From an uncultured Bacteroides sp. (GTDB lineage Bacteria; Bacteroidota; Bacteroidia; Bacteroidales; Bacteroidaceae), in contig NZ_CAUFUE010000020.1 of NCBI RefSeq assembly GCF_959029255.1, positions 31,508-95,507 of the forward strand: DNA of 64,000 nucleotides, given 5' to 3'. Positions 54,483 to 62,912 of the stretch are shown in pieces (within the stretch, counting starts at the first letter, position 1; each line of letters opens with the position of its first letter). Made by a program: the position numbers and the translations under genes. The notes under the pieces were generated by a model. It was not told where the DNA came from. It did not search any database and worked only from the letters and a program-made list of their open reading frames with translations.

Positions 54483-54998
54483 ATGGAAAACAATTCAACT
54501 ACATCTGCTCAATTAATTGCAGACTCTTACGAAAATTATTATCATTCGGTTCTCCTTTATGTTTCTTATAAAATAAATAGTAAAGAGGACGCAGAAGACC
54601 TTTCACAGGATGTATTTCTCCGACTGATGGATTATGGGGAAATGATTCGTCCTGAAACGGTGAAGTCTTTCATTTATACGATTGCCCGTAATTTAGTGAC
54701 TGATTATTTGCGTCGCTATTATTGTAGGCAAGAATACTTCTCCTATATATATGATACTACCACCCCAATATGCAATGCCACAGAGGCGGAAATTATAGCC
54801 AATGACTTGTGCAGATGTGAAGAACAGCGAATAAAGTTACTTCCCCCTCAACGTAGAAAAATCTATGCTATGAGCCGATTTGAAGGTAAGACGATAAGTG
54901 ATATTTCGGAGGAACTGAATTTGTCGAGTCGTACGGTAGAGAATCACCTTTTTATCGGGCGAAAGGAAATAAGAGAATATATGAAACAATGTATATAA
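54483..54998 (+). CDS. ECF-type RNA polymerase sigma factor, no adjacent anti-sigma
   Basis: This 171-residue sigma-70 family factor has region 2 (about 12-80: AEDLSQDVFLRLMDYG, TIARNLVTDYLRRYY) and region 4 (about 115-165: LLPPQRRKIYAMSRFEGKTI, LNLSSRTVENHLFIGRKEI). It is followed 23 bases later by the SusC gene. No FecR-type anti-sigma gene lies beside it, and the SusC has no visible N-terminal STN signalling domain. So the usual transenvelope partner is missing here. Its activity is probably set by expression level, possibly through the upstream regulator. Confidence 0.9.
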   Translation: MENNSTTSAQLIADSYENYYHSVLLYVSYKINSKEDAEDLSQDVFLRLMDYGEMIRPETVKSFIYTIARNLVTDYLRRYYCRQEYFSYIYDTTTPICNATEAEIIANDLCRCEEQRIKLLPPQRRKIYAMSRFEGKTISDISEELNLSSRTVENHLFIGRKEIREYMKQCI

Positions 54999-55021
54999 TG
55001 TTGATATTAAATTGATAAAGT

Positions 55022-58000
55022 ATGAAAAACAAACTTTTTAGAAATGCCTCGCAAAAAGTACTCATTTCAGCGGTTGTGTTGGCTGCATTTGGGGTGAGTA
55101 TCCCTTTGCAGGTGCTTCGCGCTGAGGTTTACAATGTAGAGAGCATTCAGCAAACCGGTGCGGTAAAGGGTACGGTGGTTGATGCTACAGGTTATCCGGT
55201 AATCGGCGCCAATATCATGGTTAAGGGAACTTCCAATGGTTGTATCACCGATATCGATGGAAACTTCACTCTGGGCAATGCGAAAGGTACGCTCGTCATA
55301 TCTTTTATTGGATACAAGACGCAGGAGATTGTAGTGAAAGGTAATGAAACCAATCTTAAAATCGTATTGAAAGAGGATGCGGAATTGCTGCAAGAGGTGA
55401 TTGTAGTTGGATATGGTGTACAGAAAAAAGCCACTATGACGGGGTCTGTAACGGTGGTTGACGACAAGATGCTGGCGGGTAAAGGTACTATGACCAGTCC
55501 TGTTCAAGCACTGCAAGGCCAAGTACCCGGTGTCATCATTACCCGTCAGTCGTCTGCTCCTGGTGACGAGAATTGGGGTATGAGTTTACGCGGAGCTGTA
55601 TCCAAGAACTCCACCAGCCCTTTGGTTATCATCGACGGTGTAGAGTATGAAAGTGTCAACGAACTGCGTTTGATAAATCCTTCGGATATTGAGTCTATCA
55701 ACTTCTTGAAAGATGCTTCGGCTTCCATCTATGGAGCCAAGGCTGCGGGTGGTGTAGTACTTGTCACCACTAAGAAAGCCAAAGAAGGAAAGGTGCAAGT
55801 AGATTATAGCGGTTCTATGACAGCCAAGTTCATAGGCCTTTCTCCTCAACTGATGAATCTTGATGAATGGGCGTCATCGGTAGTGGAGGCACGTACTAAT
55901 GATGGTTATAGCGATGATGATACATGGATGCGTTATGCCAAACTGGCTCTTGCCTATAAGAATCAATATATAAATCTCGACCATACGACCAATCCTTTCA
56001 ATGGCTTCACCGATGTAGCGGATTTTGTGTTTTTCGATACCGATTGGCAAGACATCATGTGGGGTACTGCTGCTTCTACACAGCATGAATTAGCCGTATC
56101 GGGTGGATCGGATAAGTCGAAGTACCGCCTTTCACTGGGATATATGTTCGATGACAGTAACTTGAAGTGGGGTAATAATGATAATACCCGTTACAATCTG
56201 CGCCTGACTAATAGTTTCAAACTCTCGGAAAGAGCAGCTATCGAATCTGTGATTGCCTACAATCGTCAAGACCAGGTGGCGCCTACACAGATAGGTTCGG
56301 CGCTGACTACCAATTCACAACAACCGGGTTTCCCATCGGCCACTGCTAACGGAAAACCATACGCATGGGGTACTTGGGGAGCTCCCAATTGGTATTGTGA
56401 ACTGGGTGGTGACAACAAACTGAAAGTTTCGGCCATCAACATCAGCGAGACGTTCAATTATGACATCATCAAGGGATTGTCAGCGCACGTAACGGCTGGT
56501 TACAACACATCCACAGCTATTCGTGACAAGAAATCGCTTGCTATCGATTGGTATAATTATGCCGGAGACCGTGTAGTACGTAATGACCCCACGGAGGAAA
56601 AAAGTTCCTACTCAAAGTCGAACTCGCGTACTGATTTCTATTCACTTTCCGGCCGTGTTGATTGGAATCATTTATTTGCCGACGTACATGATGTGAAAGT
56701 GATGCTGGGTATGCAATACAACTTGAAGGAATATGAGTACACCTTTATTCATACTTTAGGCATTTTGCCTTCATTGGAGGTTCCCAACAGTACCGGTGAT
56801 ATTGTTTATTTGAAAAATGGCGACGACAAATCTTCAAAGTGGCAGGAAGCTATGATGTCTTATTTTGGGCGTGTCAATTACAACTACAAATCCAAATATA
56901 TGCTGGAGGCGCAGGGGCGATACGACGGTTCTTCCAAGTTCCAACCCGAAAATCGCTGGGTATTCTATTGGGGGGTGTCAGCCGGATGGCGTCTCTCCGA
57001 AGAGAATTTTATCAAGAATTTGAACTTTGTGGATGAATTGAAACTGAGGGCTTCATACGGTGGAGTGGGTAACCAGAGTGGAGTAGACCGTTATGACGGT
57101 GCGCAACTTTATAACTTTGTACCCGGTAACGGTGCCCTGATTGGTAATGGAAAAATCTCTTATGTGGACACTAACGGCAAACTGCCGAGTACCGACCGCA
57201 CTTGGGAAAAGATTCATAACTATAATGTAGCCGTTGATTTTGGCTTTTTGCGCAATCGCTTGACGGGAACGGTAGAAATGTTCTGGAAGCAAAATAACAA
57301 TATGCTCATTGATGTACTCTATCCCGGTATACTTGGTGACAGTGCCCCTACAGCCAATCTGGGTAGCTTCAAGGCCAATGGTTGGGAAGGCATGGTGAAT
57401 TGGTCCGACAAAATTGGCAAAGTATCCTATCATATAGGCGGTACATTTACTTATACCACCAATGAGTTGGTGGACAATGGCGGAAGTTCCGTTATTAAAG
57501 CCGGTGTACGTTCCGACCGTGAAGGTTATCCGTTGAATTCAGTATTCGGGCTGCGTTATTGCGGGAAGATACAAACAGAGGAACAGTTGAAAAAGTATGT
57601 GGATAAATATAAGAATAACACCACTATGGGAACATTGGATAATTTACGTTTAGGCGACAATATGTTTGAAGATGTCAACAAGGATGGCAAACTCACTGAG
57701 GACGACCTGGTTTATTTGGGAACCGATGACCCCAAAGTGCAATTTTCTATCAATGCCGGTGTTGAATGGAAGGGATTTGACCTTTCCGTTGTTTTTCAGG
57801 GAGCGGGCAAACGGACTATTTGGCGTGAAGCCAGCACATGGCGTATTCCTATGCGTTCTGTTTATCAAAACGGCAGTAACCAGCATTTAGGCAATACCTG
57901 GACACCGGAAAATACGGCAGCCTTTTATCCGGCGTTGACTAATCGTTCGGACATCAATAACTACAACTATCAATGTTCCTCTTGGTCGGTAGAAGACGGT

Positions 58001-58228
58001 TCTTATCTACGTCTGAAAAACGTGACGCTGGGATATAATCTTCCTTCCGAGTTGCTGGCCAAAACCAAAGTACTGAGTAAGGCACGTGTCTATGTAGCGG
58101 GAGCCGATTTATGGGAGCACAGCAATATTAAAGACGGATGGGACCCTGAGGCCAACCGTAAAGTGGACAACTCTAAGCGCTATCCATTCTTGCGGACTGT
58201 GACTGTTGGATTGAACTTAACCTTTTAA
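55022..58228 (+). CDS. SusC-like TonB-dependent transporter (uronic-acid locus)
   Basis: The 1068-residue outer-membrane transporter has a signal peptide, then a carboxypeptidase-regulatory-like domain (VKGTVVDATGYPVIGANI), a plug (PVQALQGQVPGVIITRQSSA) and a barrel ending TVGLNLTF. The N-terminal region (LRAEVYNVESIQQTGA) shows no STN domain. It lies immediately before the SusD-like gene. It should import oligosaccharides produced by the lyases of this locus. Confidence 0.94.
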   Translation: MKNKLFRNASQKVLISAVVLAAFGVSIPLQVLRAEVYNVESIQQTGAVKGTVVDATGYPVIGANIMVKGTSNGCITDIDGNFTLGNAKGTLVISFIGYKTQEIVVKGNETNLKIVLKEDAELLQEVIVVGYGVQKKATMTGSVTVVDDKMLAGKGTMTSPVQALQGQVPGVIITRQSSAPGDENWGMSLRGAVSKNSTSPLVIIDGVEYESVNELRLINPSDIESINFLKDASASIYGAKAAGGVVLVTTKKAKEGKVQVDYSGSMTAKFIGLSPQLMNLDEWASSVVEARTNDGYSDDDTWMRYAKLALAYKNQYINLDHTTNPFNGFTDVADFVFFDTDWQDIMWGTAASTQHELAVSGGSDKSKYRLSLGYMFDDSNLKWGNNDNTRYNLRLTNSFKLSERAAIESVIAYNRQDQVAPTQIGSALTTNSQQPGFPSATANGKPYAWGTWGAPNWYCELGGDNKLKVSAINISETFNYDIIKGLSAHVTAGYNTSTAIRDKKSLAIDWYNYAGDRVVRNDPTEEKSSYSKSNSRTDFYSLSGRVDWNHLFADVHDVKVMLGMQYNLKEYEYTFIHTLGILPSLEVPNSTGDIVYLKNGDDKSSKWQEAMMSYFGRVNYNYKSKYMLEAQGRYDGSSKFQPENRWVFYWGVSAGWRLSEENFIKNLNFVDELKLRASYGGVGNQSGVDRYDGAQLYNFVPGNGALIGNGKISYVDTNGKLPSTDRTWEKIHNYNVAVDFGFLRNRLTGTVEMFWKQNNNMLIDVLYPGILGDSAPTANLGSFKANGWEGMVNWSDKIGKVSYHIGGTFTYTTNELVDNGGSSVIKAGVRSDREGYPLNSVFGLRYCGKIQTEEQLKKYVDKYKNNTTMGTLDNLRLGDNMFEDVNKDGKLTEDDLVYLGTDDPKVQFSINAGVEWKGFDLSVVFQGAGKRTIWREASTWRIPMRSVYQNGSNQHLGNTWTPENTAAFYPALTNRSDINNYNYQCSSWSVEDGSYLRLKNVTLGYNLPSELLAKTKVLSKARVYVAGADLWEHSNIKDGWDPEANRKVDNSKRYPFLRTVTVGLNLTF

Positions 58229-58241
58229 TACTAGATAAACG

Positions 58242-59957
58242 ATGAAAAAATATACATTAAAAGCGATTTTCCTGCTGACTTTGAGTTGTGTGTTACACTC
58301 TTGTCTCGACTTGGAACCTAAAGACCAGATTGCTGACGGCAATTATTGGCAAACTGCCACAGACTTCAAACTGTTTGCCAACCAGTTCTACGGCTGGACG
58401 CGTGACTTCAAAAACAGTGTGTACGATGCGCCCCATTCCGATAAACGTTCGGATTTAATGGTGGATAAGAGCGGTACGAACCTTTTCAGTAATGGAACAA
58501 ATAGCATTCCGAATACAGATAATAATTATACCGATGCTTATAACCGCATTCGTCGTACCAATATTCTTTTGCAGAAGGCCGAAACCTTCGGCAGTCCTGA
58601 AGATATAGCTCAATTTGTGGGAGAAGCCAAGTTTTTCCGTGCCTATTGCTATTTTGACTTATTGCAGCTTTTCGGTGATGTCATTGTTACTGATAAGCCA
58701 CTCGATGTGACCTCCGGCGAATTGAAGGCCGAACGCAATGACCGAAGTGAAGTAGTGGATTTTATAATACAAGATTTGACGGATGCAGCGGAACTGTTGC
58801 CCGCTACTGCCGGAGTGGAAAGTGGCCGCATAGGCAGCGAAGGCGTTTGGGCTATGCTTTCAAGAGTGGCGCTTTATGAAGGTACCTGGCAGAAGTTTCG
58901 TGATAATGCCGAACGGGGTAAAGAGTTACTTGATGTAGCTGCCAAAGCTGCCAAGAAAGTGATTGACGCTAAAACCTTCTCGCTTTTTGCACCGGCCGTT
59001 TTGGGCGATAGCGCGCAGAAATACATGTTCATCCTGGAAGATACGAAATGTAATCCTGCCGGTCTGCAAAAGTCAGCCAATACGGAGTACATATTTGCTC
59101 GCCGCCATGATGAGGCGCTGGAGCCAATCAATAAGAATATAACCAAAGAATGTTTGGCCAACGCTCAGCTTCTCTCTCATAAGTTGGCTGCCATGTATCT
59201 CTGCCAAGACGGACTTCCTATTGAGAAATCAAAACGCTTTCAAGGCTATGCCAAGATGGAGACAGAGTATTTAAATCGCGATAATCGTATGATATACACC
59301 TTCTGTGTGCCTCACGGCTATTATTGGAGCAATGAGAATTCGCGTGTCAACTGGACAGGAGATGCCGCAGACCGGGCTTCCGCTTCAATCAAAAACTTCA
59401 GTTCCGCTTTCGGTAGTGGCTATCACAACCAGAAATGGGCATGTGAACGTAAGGTCAACACTAATTATGAAAGCTATGATTATCCCATTATTCGATTTGC
59501 CGAAGTGTTGTTGAATTATGCTGAAGCTGTGTTTGAACGCGACGATGCCATTGGCGACGCCGACCTGAACCTTTCTTTGAATAAAGTGCGCTGCCGCATC
59601 AATACCAAAATGCCGAAGCTCACAAATAGCTTTGCCACTAACAACGGGCTTGACATGCGTACAGAAATCCGTCGTGAACGTACGGTGGAACTGTTTAACG
59701 AAGGTTTCCGTATCGACGATTTGAAGCGCTGGAAAACGGCCGAGACTGAAATGCCTCAGGATATTCTTGGCATTAAATGGACTGGAACTGAATACCAGAC
59801 TAAATGGTCGGGAGTGCCCTATTCAAGAAATGAAGAAGGTTTCATCATTGTAGAGTCAGGGCGTAAGTGGGAACAGAAACATTATCTCTATCCGTTGCCT
59901 ACCGATCAGCGCCAGCTTAATCCTAAATTGGGGCAGAATCCCGGTTGGGGCGAATAA
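58242..59957 (+). CDS. SusD-like lipoprotein (uronic-acid locus)
   Basis: The 571-residue lipoprotein (lipobox VLHSC, followed by LDLEPKDQI) has the SusD/RagB layout: an N-terminal helical region, LLQKAETFGSPEDIAQFVGE, and the C-terminal RRERTVELFNEGFRIDDLKR. It starts 14 bases after SusC. It is the surface partner of that transporter. Confidence 0.93.
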   Translation: MKKYTLKAIFLLTLSCVLHSCLDLEPKDQIADGNYWQTATDFKLFANQFYGWTRDFKNSVYDAPHSDKRSDLMVDKSGTNLFSNGTNSIPNTDNNYTDAYNRIRRTNILLQKAETFGSPEDIAQFVGEAKFFRAYCYFDLLQLFGDVIVTDKPLDVTSGELKAERNDRSEVVDFIIQDLTDAAELLPATAGVESGRIGSEGVWAMLSRVALYEGTWQKFRDNAERGKELLDVAAKAAKKVIDAKTFSLFAPAVLGDSAQKYMFILEDTKCNPAGLQKSANTEYIFARRHDEALEPINKNITKECLANAQLLSHKLAAMYLCQDGLPIEKSKRFQGYAKMETEYLNRDNRMIYTFCVPHGYYWSNENSRVNWTGDAADRASASIKNFSSAFGSGYHNQKWACERKVNTNYESYDYPIIRFAEVLLNYAEAVFERDDAIGDADLNLSLNKVRCRINTKMPKLTNSFATNNGLDMRTEIRRERTVELFNEGFRIDDLKRWKTAETEMPQDILGIKWTGTEYQTKWSGVPYSRNEEGFIIVESGRKWEQKHYLYPLPTDQRQLNPKLGQNPGWGE

Positions 59958-59997
59958 AAAAGAATATTACTATCACAATCTAAAAAAAGAAAATCTT

Positions 59998-61410
59998 ATG
60001 AAGAATAAGTCATTATATAGCGGCTTTTGTCAGTTAACCGTAGCCGTGCTGACAACCGGAATGCTGCTCGTTGCTTGCGACAAGGAGAAAGATTATACTC
60101 CTGCCATGCCCGAGGCACTTCTGATAAATGCCATAAGCCTTGAAGTGGGCGAAAATCTGCCGATGCCGGTAGGTATGGATTCAACGCTTGTTTATACTAT
60201 TGATGCGCCTGCCGCACTGGAGGACCGTTCCATCCTTTGGACGTCGAGTGACGAGAAGGTGGCGCGCGTGTCACAAGATGGTACCGTCTCCGCCATCTCC
60301 ACAGGGTCGGCTGTAATCAGTGTGACGCCCGCCATCGGATTCGGAGCTACAGCTTCTGTGACGGTGAATGTGGTACCTGAGTTGATAACCGCCACCAGCC
60401 TGAAAGTAAGCAATCCCAAAGAAGGGCAAGACATATACGAAACCGATGAAATACAGTTTACGGCCGAGGTGCTTCCCGTCAACCGTACCTACACCTACCT
60501 CACTTGGAGAAGTAGCGATGAGAGTATAGCCACTGTCGATGATAACGGGCTGGTAACCTGTCTTAAAGCGGGCGACGTCACCATCACTGCCTATACCCAT
60601 GACCATAGTGGCGTGTCAGGTTCTTATGCATTGCACATCAATGAATACATTCCGGTAGAGAGTCTTGAGATTGCTCCATACGATAAACCGGTCTGCATCT
60701 CCATGGGTAATATTGTGCTGGATGTGACTTATACTCCGTCCAACTCTGCTATGGGCTCAGTGACCTGGACATCGAGCAATACTGCGGTAGCCACGGTAGA
60801 AAAAGGCGTGGTGACACCTGTAGGCTTTGGCTCCACTACCATCACTGCCACTTGTCAGGCTACGGAAGAGATGGCTTCTGTCACCATCAATGTAGAGAGC
60901 GGTTGGTGGATATGGAATAACGAGAACGGGTTTGCCGGCTGGTCCACCTCTACCGCCAATGCCAAAGTGGACTATGTGAACGATAAAATGCATGTTACCA
61001 TGAGCACCGGCAGCAAGTATCGCGCCGACCTGAAGATAAAGGCGGACAACAAGAGTCCTTTCTATATGGACCTTGCCAACTATCCTGTAATTGCCATGCG
61101 TTGCGATATTCCCAAAGGTGGCAACAATACCTTGGATGCCAAGTCGGTATCGGGTACCGCCGCCGGAAACCCCAAATGCAATGCGGGTATCGACCTTGCC
61201 GATGGTTCACGTCTGATTTATTACGACATGGCAGCTCTCAAGAAGTACGATGCCGGTGTAGTGGGATTCAGTCTTTTCCAGATTAAGATTGCCGATATCC
61301 CGGCGGCCAATGTCACTACCGGCGCTTACGATGTATGGTGGATACGCACCTTCAAGAGCGTGGATGAGATGAAAACATTTGCCGAAGCCGAGGTTGCCGA
61401 AGGGAAATAA
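59998..61410 (+). CDS. Surface lipoprotein with BIG2-type repeats and glycan-binding tail
   Basis: The 470-residue lipoprotein (signal ending MLLVAC, then DKEKDY, an acidic surface signal) has three bacterial Ig-like (BIG2) repeats at about 40-125, 130-215 and 218-300. These show the typical ILWTSSDEKVARVSQDGTV pattern. A C-terminal domain beginning GWWIWNNENGFAGWS resembles surface glycan-binding domains of the DUF4979 type. It stands in the SusE/F position. Polysaccharide binding is inferred. Confidence 0.82.
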   Translation: MKNKSLYSGFCQLTVAVLTTGMLLVACDKEKDYTPAMPEALLINAISLEVGENLPMPVGMDSTLVYTIDAPAALEDRSILWTSSDEKVARVSQDGTVSAISTGSAVISVTPAIGFGATASVTVNVVPELITATSLKVSNPKEGQDIYETDEIQFTAEVLPVNRTYTYLTWRSSDESIATVDDNGLVTCLKAGDVTITAYTHDHSGVSGSYALHINEYIPVESLEIAPYDKPVCISMGNIVLDVTYTPSNSAMGSVTWTSSNTAVATVEKGVVTPVGFGSTTITATCQATEEMASVTINVESGWWIWNNENGFAGWSTSTANAKVDYVNDKMHVTMSTGSKYRADLKIKADNKSPFYMDLANYPVIAMRCDIPKGGNNTLDAKSVSGTAAGNPKCNAGIDLADGSRLIYYDMAALKKYDAGVVGFSLFQIKIADIPAANVTTGAYDVWWIRTFKSVDEMKTFAEAEVAEGK

Positions 61411-61439
61411 ATGAACTAACATATTTAAATGAACAGACA

Positions 61440-62828
61440 ATGAAAAAGAATTTGATATATACTTTGGGACTTTTACTGGTAACGGGCTTCACAGCCTGTT
61501 CCAGTGAGATAGAACACGGAACGACCGATATTGACAGTTGGCCTATGCCTTACGAGGAAGTAGAGGGACAATATACCTATGCACATCCTTGCGCCATGTT
61601 CAATGATGCCGATTTTACGCGTGTAAAGACAATGCTCGATGCCGGCACGGCACCCCAAGCGGTGAAAGATGAATTTGAAATTCTCAAGAACAGCAAGTAT
61701 GCCGCAGTGAACTATACTGCCGCTCCCACCGAATACATTGTTCGCGGTGATGCCACGGGCATCGGCGATGGGCATGAAAATTATGCCGCCGCCATGCGTG
61801 ACGCTGCCGCCGCCTATCAACAGGCGCTTTTATGGAAACTAACGGCTGATGAAACGTATGCTAAGAATTCCGTGAACATACTCAACGCTTGGGCGAAGAC
61901 CTGCAAAGGCGTCACTTCAAAGGATGCCAACCATGTGCTTGCCGCCGGTGTACAAGGCTACACCTTTGCCAATGCCGCCGAAATTATGCAAACCTACACG
62001 GGCTGGGCAGCCAGTGATATTACTGCATTCAAGTCGTGGATGAAGACCGTTTTCGCGAAGATAAACCTCGACTTCCTCCAGAGGCATGCCGGACAGTGTA
62101 ACGACCACTACTGGTCCAACTGGGATTTGGTTACTATGTGCTCCTATCTTGCCATAGGCATTCTGACTGAAGACGATGAGATGGTGAACTATATAGTCAA
62201 TTACTTCTACAATGGCTCGGGCAATGGCTACATCGGCAAGTTGGTGCAAGGTACTTTCTCGGACCCATTGGGAAGCGGTGAACAGATTGCCCAAGATCAG
62301 GAGAGCGGCCGTGACCAGGGACATGCCATGATGTCTGTAGCTGTGGCAGGTAACCTGTGCCAGATGGCTTATACTTTCTTTCAGTGCAATGCCGAAATTC
62401 CTCAGCTTGACTTCTTTGCGGCCAATGACAACGCGATGATGAAGCTGGGAGAATATACGGCGCTTTTCAATCTGCGTAATGGAGCTGACCAGGCTAACGT
62501 GGATGGTGCGTGGCTGGTAACGAAAGACCAAATGCCTTTCAATGAATATAAGTATTGCATTGATTGCAGTTGTACAAACCACACTCACGGCACTATCCAG
62601 ACGAGTGTGGCGGATGATAACGGCAGAGGCAGCCTGCGTCCCGGATGGGAGATATTCTATAACCACTACGCCAATGTGAAAAACCTGCCCGGAGGCTACA
62701 AATACGCCAAAATGGCGGCAGACAAGATGCGTCCCGAAGCAGGAGCAGACGGAGGAAGCCGCTATGGAACCAACAGTGGGGCATTCGACCAGTTAGGGTG
62801 GGGAACTCTGATGCTCTATCGCGAATAA
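61440..62828 (+). CDS. Alginate-lyase-like (PL38-like) polysaccharide lyase, lipoprotein
   Basis: The 462-residue lipoprotein (signal ending GFTAC, then SSEIEHG) has an alginate-lyase-type alpha/alpha barrel. Key parts are AYQQALLWKLTADETYAKNS, QRHAGQCNDHYWSNWDL with Asn221 and His223 as likely active-site residues, and CSCTNHTHGTIQTS. It resembles family PL38, for which glucuronan or alginate lyase activity has been reported as I recall. A beta-elimination enzyme on a uronate polymer fits the heparinase II/III-like neighbour. The exact substrate is open. Confidence 0.8.
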   Translation: MKKNLIYTLGLLLVTGFTACSSEIEHGTTDIDSWPMPYEEVEGQYTYAHPCAMFNDADFTRVKTMLDAGTAPQAVKDEFEILKNSKYAAVNYTAAPTEYIVRGDATGIGDGHENYAAAMRDAAAAYQQALLWKLTADETYAKNSVNILNAWAKTCKGVTSKDANHVLAAGVQGYTFANAAEIMQTYTGWAASDITAFKSWMKTVFAKINLDFLQRHAGQCNDHYWSNWDLVTMCSYLAIGILTEDDEMVNYIVNYFYNGSGNGYIGKLVQGTFSDPLGSGEQIAQDQESGRDQGHAMMSVAVAGNLCQMAYTFFQCNAEIPQLDFFAANDNAMMKLGEYTALFNLRNGADQANVDGAWLVTKDQMPFNEYKYCIDCSCTNHTHGTIQTSVADDNGRGSLRPGWEIFYNHYANVKNLPGGYKYAKMAADKMRPEAGADGGSRYGTNSGAFDQLGWGTLMLYRE

Positions 62829-62912
62829 ATCCATTCATTGTTTAAGTATTTGTTTCCTACTATTCGTATTTATATATGTAAAGAATCTAATCTAAGAAGA
62901 AACATTAGAAGA

